Shown here one piece after another: positions 61,071-64,000 of a stretch of 64,000 nt of DNA (position 1 is its first letter; every line of letters starts with the position of its first letter). The stretch is from Thermanaerothrix solaris. Its GTDB lineage: Bacteria; Chloroflexota; Anaerolineae; Anaerolineales; Anaerolineaceae. The stretch covers positions 310,001 through 374,000 of the forward strand of contig NZ_JAUHMF010000002.1 of assembly GCF_032334255.1 (NCBI RefSeq), given 5' to 3'. Below the pieces are notes generated by a model. The model ran no database searches. It worked only from the letters and a program-made list of their open reading frames with translations, and was not told the origin of the DNA. The translations under genes were made by a program, and so were the position numbers.

Positions 61071-61114
61071 CGCTGCGTTCCTCCATCGCGTGGGGTCGAG
61101 CCAACTTTACATTG

Positions 61115-61142
61115 ATTATCAACGAAAGTGGCGCTTTGTCAA
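61115..61142 (-). promoter_or_regulatory. Promoter of the CBS protein genes
   Basis: Minus-strand TTGACA (61142-61137) and GATAAT (61120-61115), 16-base spacer, about 45 bases before the first start codon. Confidence 0.65.
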
Positions 61143-61180
61143 GTTTTATGGCGAACTGAATGAAAAATGTCGGTATTGTC

Positions 61181-62431
61181 TTATTCCAGACCGTCCAATG
61201 CCTGACGCAGGTCGGCGATCAAGTCATCGGCGTCCTCCAGCCCCAACGAGAGGCGCACCAGGTTGTCACGAATGCCCAGGCGGCGGCGTTGTTCAGGTGG
61301 TACATCATAGTACGACATCAGGGCCGGCTGGATGACCAGGCTCTCCGTCCCGCCCAGCGAGGGCGAGATATAGGGGATCTGCAGGCGGTCAATGAAGCGT
61401 GCCGTGCGCCAGAGATCACCCCGCACGGTGAACGAGACCACACCGCCGAAGCCTTTCATCTGAGCCTGGGCCACGGCATAGTCGGGGTGTGAGGGCAGAC
61501 CGGGATACCAAACCTGCTCCACTTCGGGATGCCCGGTCAGGAACTCGGCTACCCGCTGGCCGTTTTCGTTGTGGCGCGCTACGCGCAGGCTGAGCGTTTT
61601 AAGGCCGCGCAACAGAAGGTAGGCATTGTGGGGGTCGGGGGTCGCGCCAAGGATGTTATGCAACTCGCGCACGGGGGTTACCCACTCGGTGCTGCCAGCC
61701 ACAAACCCGGCCAGTAGGTCGTTGTGCCCGCCCAGGTATTTGGTGGCAGAGTGAATCACCAGATCTATGCCCCAATCCAGCGGACGCAGGTTGAAGGGCG
61801 TGGCGAAGGTGCTATCCACCACGCTGATCAGATGATGGCGGCGGGCAATCGCGCCAAAGCGTTCCACATCCAGAATGCGCAGATAGGGATTGGTTGGGGT
61901 TTCCGAGAGGAGCAAGCGGGTGTTGGGGCGAATTGCCGCTTCCAGGGCTTCGTAGTCCCCCAATGGCACGACGGTGGTTTCAATCCCAAAGCGGGGCAGG
62001 GTTTCCAGGCAAAACTGACGTGTGCGGCGGTAGCAGTCATCCGTCATGATGAGGTGATCGCCCTGGCGCAAGAGGGCCAACAGGGTGGTGGTGATGGCCG
62101 CCATGCCCGAGGCAAATTGGATCGCGGCTTCGGCGTGCTCCAATGCGGCCACGCGCGCCTCGCAGGCGGCCACAGTGGGGTTGCCGTAGCGCCCGTACTC
62201 CAGGCGGTCGGTGGGCAGGCCGCGCGCATGGGCGTCTTGATAGGCCACCACTTCCTGGCTATTACGGAAGGTGTAGGTCGCTGTCTGCACCACGGGCTCG
62301 ATGAGGGCATGGTAGGGCTTACAGCGCTCGCTCCCGGCGTGGATGGCACAGGTGGATTCGCCCCATTCCGAAGCCGTGGGGGCATCTTCCAGGGTGGATA
62401 CTGCGGTGGCGGATGGGGAAACTTGGGTCAT
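61181..62431 (-). CDS. Cys/Met-metabolism PLP enzyme (cystathionine gamma-synthase or O-acylhomoserine sulfhydrylase type)
   Basis: PLP enzyme of the gamma family, 416 residues. Landmarks: TCAIHAGSERC, VVQTATYTF, YGRYGNPTVAACE (80-92), FASGMAAI, DDCYRRTRQF, and SATKYLGGHNDLLAG with PLP-Lys231. The family includes MetB, MetY/MetZ, cystathionine gamma-lyase and methionine gamma-lyase, which are hard to separate by eye. A Met-rich leader peptide with attenuator structure precedes it, so a methionine-biosynthetic role is favoured. GGAGG seven bases upstream supports this ATG. The frame is open 25 codons further upstream through the terminator, which is rejected. Confidence 0.88.
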   Translation of the reverse strand: MTQVSPSATAVSTLEDAPTASEWGESTCAIHAGSERCKPYHALIEPVVQTATYTFRNSQEVVAYQDAHARGLPTDRLEYGRYGNPTVAACEARVAALEHAEAAIQFASGMAAITTTLLALLRQGDHLIMTDDCYRRTRQFCLETLPRFGIETTVVPLGDYEALEAAIRPNTRLLLSETPTNPYLRILDVERFGAIARRHHLISVVDSTFATPFNLRPLDWGIDLVIHSATKYLGGHNDLLAGFVAGSTEWVTPVRELHNILGATPDPHNAYLLLRGLKTLSLRVARHNENGQRVAEFLTGHPEVEQVWYPGLPSHPDYAVAQAQMKGFGGVVSFTVRGDLWRTARFIDRLQIPYISPSLGGTESLVIQPALMSYYDVPPEQRRRLGIRDNLVRLSLGLEDADDLIADLRQALDGLE

Positions 62432-62456
62432 GGGATCACCTCCAGAGATTAGGGAT

Positions 62457-62492
62457 AAACGAAACGGGCTGCCTACGTTGGCAGGCAGCCCG
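62457..62492 (-). terminator. Attenuator terminator before the PLP enzyme gene
   Basis: Minus-strand stem of 10 bp (62492-62483 with 62474-62465) followed by TTTCGTTT. It sits 26 bases upstream of the start codon. Bases 62489-62480 can instead pair with 62562-62553 of the leader. Confidence 0.85.
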
Positions 62493-62527
62493 TTGGTTGA
62501 CTCCACTTGCGTTTCAGGGATAAGGTG

Positions 62528-62647
62528 TCAGATCACTTTTCCCTCCGCAAGCGCTGCCTGCCGGGAAAAGCGGCGCATGACCATCGCCATCATCATGCCC
62601 ATGGCCATTAGAATGGATAACGCAGCGCTTGCGAATTGGATACTCAT
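62528..62647 (-). CDS. Met-rich leader peptide
   Basis: A 39-codon reading frame with ATG at 62647 and TGA at 62530-62528. Seven Met codons fall at residues 14, 16, 18, 19, 20, 22 and 24 (LMAMGMMMAMVM), an extreme density. The rest (SIQFASAALSI before, RRFSRQAALAEGKVI after) is unremarkable. GAGG is about 14 bases upstream, so initiation may be weak or start at another nearby ATG. It begins about 28 bases after the predicted end of a consensus promoter. The peptide is probably not functional as a protein; its translation is the sensor of methionyl-tRNA supply. Confidence 0.8.
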   Translation of the reverse strand: MSIQFASAALSILMAMGMMMAMVMRRFSRQAALAEGKVI

Positions 62648-62674
62648 GGTCTTAATCGTAACCTCTTGCGCCTG

Positions 62675-62702
62675 ATTATAGGCGGAATGCGGAAAATGTC
62701 AA
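62675..62702 (-). promoter_or_regulatory. Consensus promoter of the attenuator/PLP enzyme gene
   Basis: Minus-strand TTGACA (62702-62697) and TATAAT (62680-62675), both perfect, with a 16-base spacer. Transcription would start about 20 bases before the leader ATG. Confidence 0.88.
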
Positions 62703-62733
62703 TAGGCAATTTTGGAGCATTCTCGGGTTAATT

Positions 62734-63168
62734 TTAGGCATCGGTAGCAAGATAGAGCAGTACCTCTTCTGCCGACTTTGCCGCTAACAGGCGGGGGACG
62801 AAATCCGTCCGTTCCAGGTATTTGGCGAGGACGCGCAGGCTTTCCAGGTGGGCCGAGGCATCCGGGGCACAAAAAGCGATAACGACCTGCACCGGATCGT
62901 TATCGGGGTTGCCAAAGGTCACCGGCTGGGCCAGGGTAACCAGCGCGTACCCCTCGCGCAGAGCGCCCTCTTCCGGGCGCGCGTGGGGCAGCGCAACGCC
63001 GGGTGCTATGACAATATAGGGGCCGAGTTCGCGCACGGTGCGGATCATTCCGTCAATATATCTGGGTTCGGCAGCGCCGTTCGCGACCAGTAACTGACCG
63101 GCGGCGCGCACGGCCTCTTCCCAGTCGGTTGCCGGCACACGCAGGGCTATGGTCTCGGGGGTGAACAT
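62734..63168 (-). CDS. PTS sugar-specific EIIA protein (fructose/mannitol/ascorbate type)
   Basis: A 144-residue cytoplasmic PTS_EIIA_2 domain. The phosphorylated His62 lies in VALPHARPEEG, and VVIAFCAPDASAHLESLRVLAKYL is the conserved C-terminal half. It receives phosphate from HPr and passes it to a IIB/IIC pair, or has a regulatory role if no IIBC exists. GGGAG eight bases before the ATG. It follows the SIS-domain gene by thirteen bases. Other PTS genes may lie upstream, outside the window. Confidence 0.9.
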   Translation of the reverse strand: MFTPETIALRVPATDWEEAVRAAGQLLVANGAAEPRYIDGMIRTVRELGPYIVIAPGVALPHARPEEGALREGYALVTLAQPVTFGNPDNDPVQVVIAFCAPDASAHLESLRVLAKYLERTDFVPRLLAAKSAEEVLLYLATDA

Positions 63169-63181
63169 GGGGCGGATCTCC

Positions 63182-63934
63182 CTAGAAAGTCTTGCGGCGG
63201 CTAGGGAACTTGGCGATCCACTGCTGGTTGTAGCGGTCGCCTTCCGGCAGGTTGGCCGACATCCACACTGGCGGGGGGGTACCCTGGGTCTGGTACCAAC
63301 GCGTTGCTACCTCGGCCACCAACGCTTGTAATATGGCAGCGCCCACGACGGTGGAGAGTGGCGACACCCGGGGTAAGTTGGGTGCGATCTCAACCGCAGC
63401 ATCGCCGGGGGGGATGTGGGTATCAATGACAAAATCGGCGATCTCGAAGACGCGTTTGCCGCTGGAATGGCGGCTGGCTTGAGCGCGCGATTGGGTCAGC
63501 GAGGTGATTGCCACGACGGTCAATCCCTTCTCCTTACCATATAGCGCCACGTCTACCGGGCCGGGGTTGATCCCGGATTGCGAAAAGACGATCAACACCT
63601 CGCCCGGGCGGAGATCATAACCGTCCATGAGGGTGCGGGCATATCCCTCCAGGCGTTCCAGGGCTGTGGTACGCGAGGGTGGGTTTGCCATCAGTGTATA
63701 GCCGATGTCCAGGATCGGGTTGACCGGCACCAATCCGCCGGCGCGGTAACTGATCTCCTCGGCCAGCAAGTGGGCATGCCCGGCGCCGAAGATGTGCAGT
63801 ACCCCACCCTCTACCAGTGAGGCCGTGATCCGTTCGGCGACCTGGGCCATGGTCGCGGCCTCAGCCTGGCGCACGGTCTCAAGGGTGTGAAACACGGTTT
63901 CAAAATAACGCTCGATTCCTGAAGAACGATCCAT
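63182..63934 (-). CDS. SIS-domain sugar-phosphate binding protein (UPF0309/DUF2529-like)
   Basis: A 250-residue protein with one SIS domain: GVLHIFGAGHAHLLAEEISYRAGG (about 45-70), then VLIVFSQSGINPGPVDVALYGKEKG with the phosphosugar-binding Ser-x-Ser-like loop, and VVAITSLTQSRAQASRHSSG. Relatives are sugar isomerases or sugar-phosphate-binding regulators such as the UPF0309 group, often beside PTS genes, as here. AAGG eight bases before this ATG; a GTG six codons earlier, within the same site, is less likely. First gene of a two-gene unit with EIIA. Confidence 0.85.
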   Translation of the reverse strand: MDRSSGIERYFETVFHTLETVRQAEAATMAQVAERITASLVEGGVLHIFGAGHAHLLAEEISYRAGGLVPVNPILDIGYTLMANPPSRTTALERLEGYARTLMDGYDLRPGEVLIVFSQSGINPGPVDVALYGKEKGLTVVAITSLTQSRAQASRHSSGKRVFEIADFVIDTHIPPGDAAVEIAPNLPRVSPLSTVVGAAILQALVAEVATRWYQTQGTPPPVWMSANLPEGDRYNQQWIAKFPSRRKTF

Positions 63935-63965
63935 ATAACGCCTTCCCTCCACGCAAAATAGTTGA

Positions 63966-63995
63966 GGCGGTCGGGTTTTGCGTTACCCGACCGCC
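63966..63995. repeat. Perfect inverted repeat (hairpin) at the window end
   Basis: An 11-bp perfect stem (63966-63976 with 63985-63995) with an eight-base loop, 32 bases upstream of the SIS gene. No long T-run follows in either direction. It may be a terminator of a gene outside the window or an operator. Confidence 0.5.
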
Positions 63996-64000
63996 GGTTG

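Larger units (their letters stand above)
62457..62647 (-). promoter_or_regulatory. Methionine-responsive transcription attenuator (leader RNA)
   Basis: Three mutually exclusive helices can be drawn on the minus strand. Helix 1:2 is a perfect 12 bp between 62633-62622 and 62557-62546, on either side of the Met-codon run. Helix 2:3 is a perfect 10 bp between 62562-62553 and 62489-62480. Helix 3:4 is the terminator. The stop codon of the leader peptide lies beyond segment 2. A ribosome that finishes the peptide would cover segment 2 and allow termination; one stalled at Met codons would cover segment 1 and let 2:3 form. This matches the layout of the trp and his attenuators. Confidence 0.82.

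Noticed and set aside
61083..61180. Additional gene between the CBS proteins and the PLP enzyme
   Set aside because: Too short; it holds only the CBS promoter.
62432..62720. SAM riboswitch or T-box before the PLP enzyme
   Set aside because: No SAM-I core motifs or T-box (TGGNACCGCG-like) sequence; the leader is explained by the Met-rich frame and the three helices.
1..64000. CRISPR array, rRNA operon, prophage or intact insertion sequence
   Set aside because: No regularly spaced repeats, transposase motifs or rRNA core sequences were noticed on reading.

Overview
The window looks like a chromosomal segment of a Chloroflexota bacterium, probably class Anaerolineae. This is an inference from several traits: lipoproteins with Thr/Pro-rich linkers after the lipobox, an FMN-riboswitch-controlled THI5-like ABC transporter of the RibXY kind, a ferredoxin-dependent 2-oxoacid oxidoreductase, and several large GT-C type membrane glycosyltransferases. 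Most of it is GC-rich. The 20.6-24.8 kb stretch is visibly AT-richer: by hand count 26 of 60 bases are G+C at 22801-22860, against 42 of 60 at 40201-40260. No rRNA, CRISPR array, phage or intact insertion sequence was seen.

Layout. 0-1.8 kb: 3' part of a tRNA-Leu, an orphan TOBE-type ABC ATPase and a DUF402 protein. 1.8-8.5 kb: a five-gene oligopeptide/dipeptide ABC importer behind a clear promoter. 8.5-14.9 kb: a GNAT acetyltransferase, a Gfo/Idh/MocA oxidoreductase, GalE, and a GT2 plus GT-C glycosylation pair. 14.9-20.5 kb: a FadR-like regulator followed by GlpD, an alkyl-DHAP-synthase-like flavoenzyme and an FGGY kinase, suggesting glycerol or ether-lipid metabolism. 20.6-24.8 kb: a compact three-gene operon of a DUF4338 (DruA-like) protein, a NurA nuclease and a HerA ATPase, a candidate anti-phage system. 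24.8-29.5 kb: three membrane glycosyltransferase-like proteins, then a degraded stretch. 30-36.6 kb: housekeeping genes (PIN-TRAM/YacL, CysS, RlmB-type methyltransferase, YbaK-type deacylase, lipid kinase, a lone helicase-associated domain protein).

36.9-42.8 kb: an ECF sigma factor with a membrane anti-sigma-like protein carrying a beta-propeller, Kbl, and a WD40-like membrane protein that may be translated from a leaderless mRNA. 42.8-45.7 kb (minus strand): FMN riboswitch and a three-gene transporter, probably for riboflavin. 45.7-49.7 kb: MoaA, then a four-subunit 2-oxoacid:ferredoxin oxidoreductase. 49.8-55.1 kb (minus): ComEC with a degenerate metallo-beta-lactamase domain, an ICMT-like methyltransferase, PepF and GrpB. 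55.2-58.9 kb: TPP riboswitch, thiamine pyrophosphokinase, thiamine-type binding protein and fused permease, with no ATPase. 58.9-64 kb (minus): RlmD, two tandem CBS proteins, a transsulfuration-type PLP enzyme, a PTS IIA protein and a SIS-domain protein.

Two points stand out. First, the PLP enzyme at 61.2-62.4 kb is preceded by a 39-codon leader peptide with seven Met codons in eleven. This sits inside an RNA that can form mutually exclusive 1:2, 2:3 and 3:4 helices ending in a terminator, as expected for ribosome-mediated methionine attenuation. Second, the DruA-like/NurA/HerA operon is a compact foreign-looking module that I cannot assign to a named defence system. The window therefore holds three different RNA-level leader controls (FMN, TPP and Met attenuation) on vitamin and amino-acid genes.
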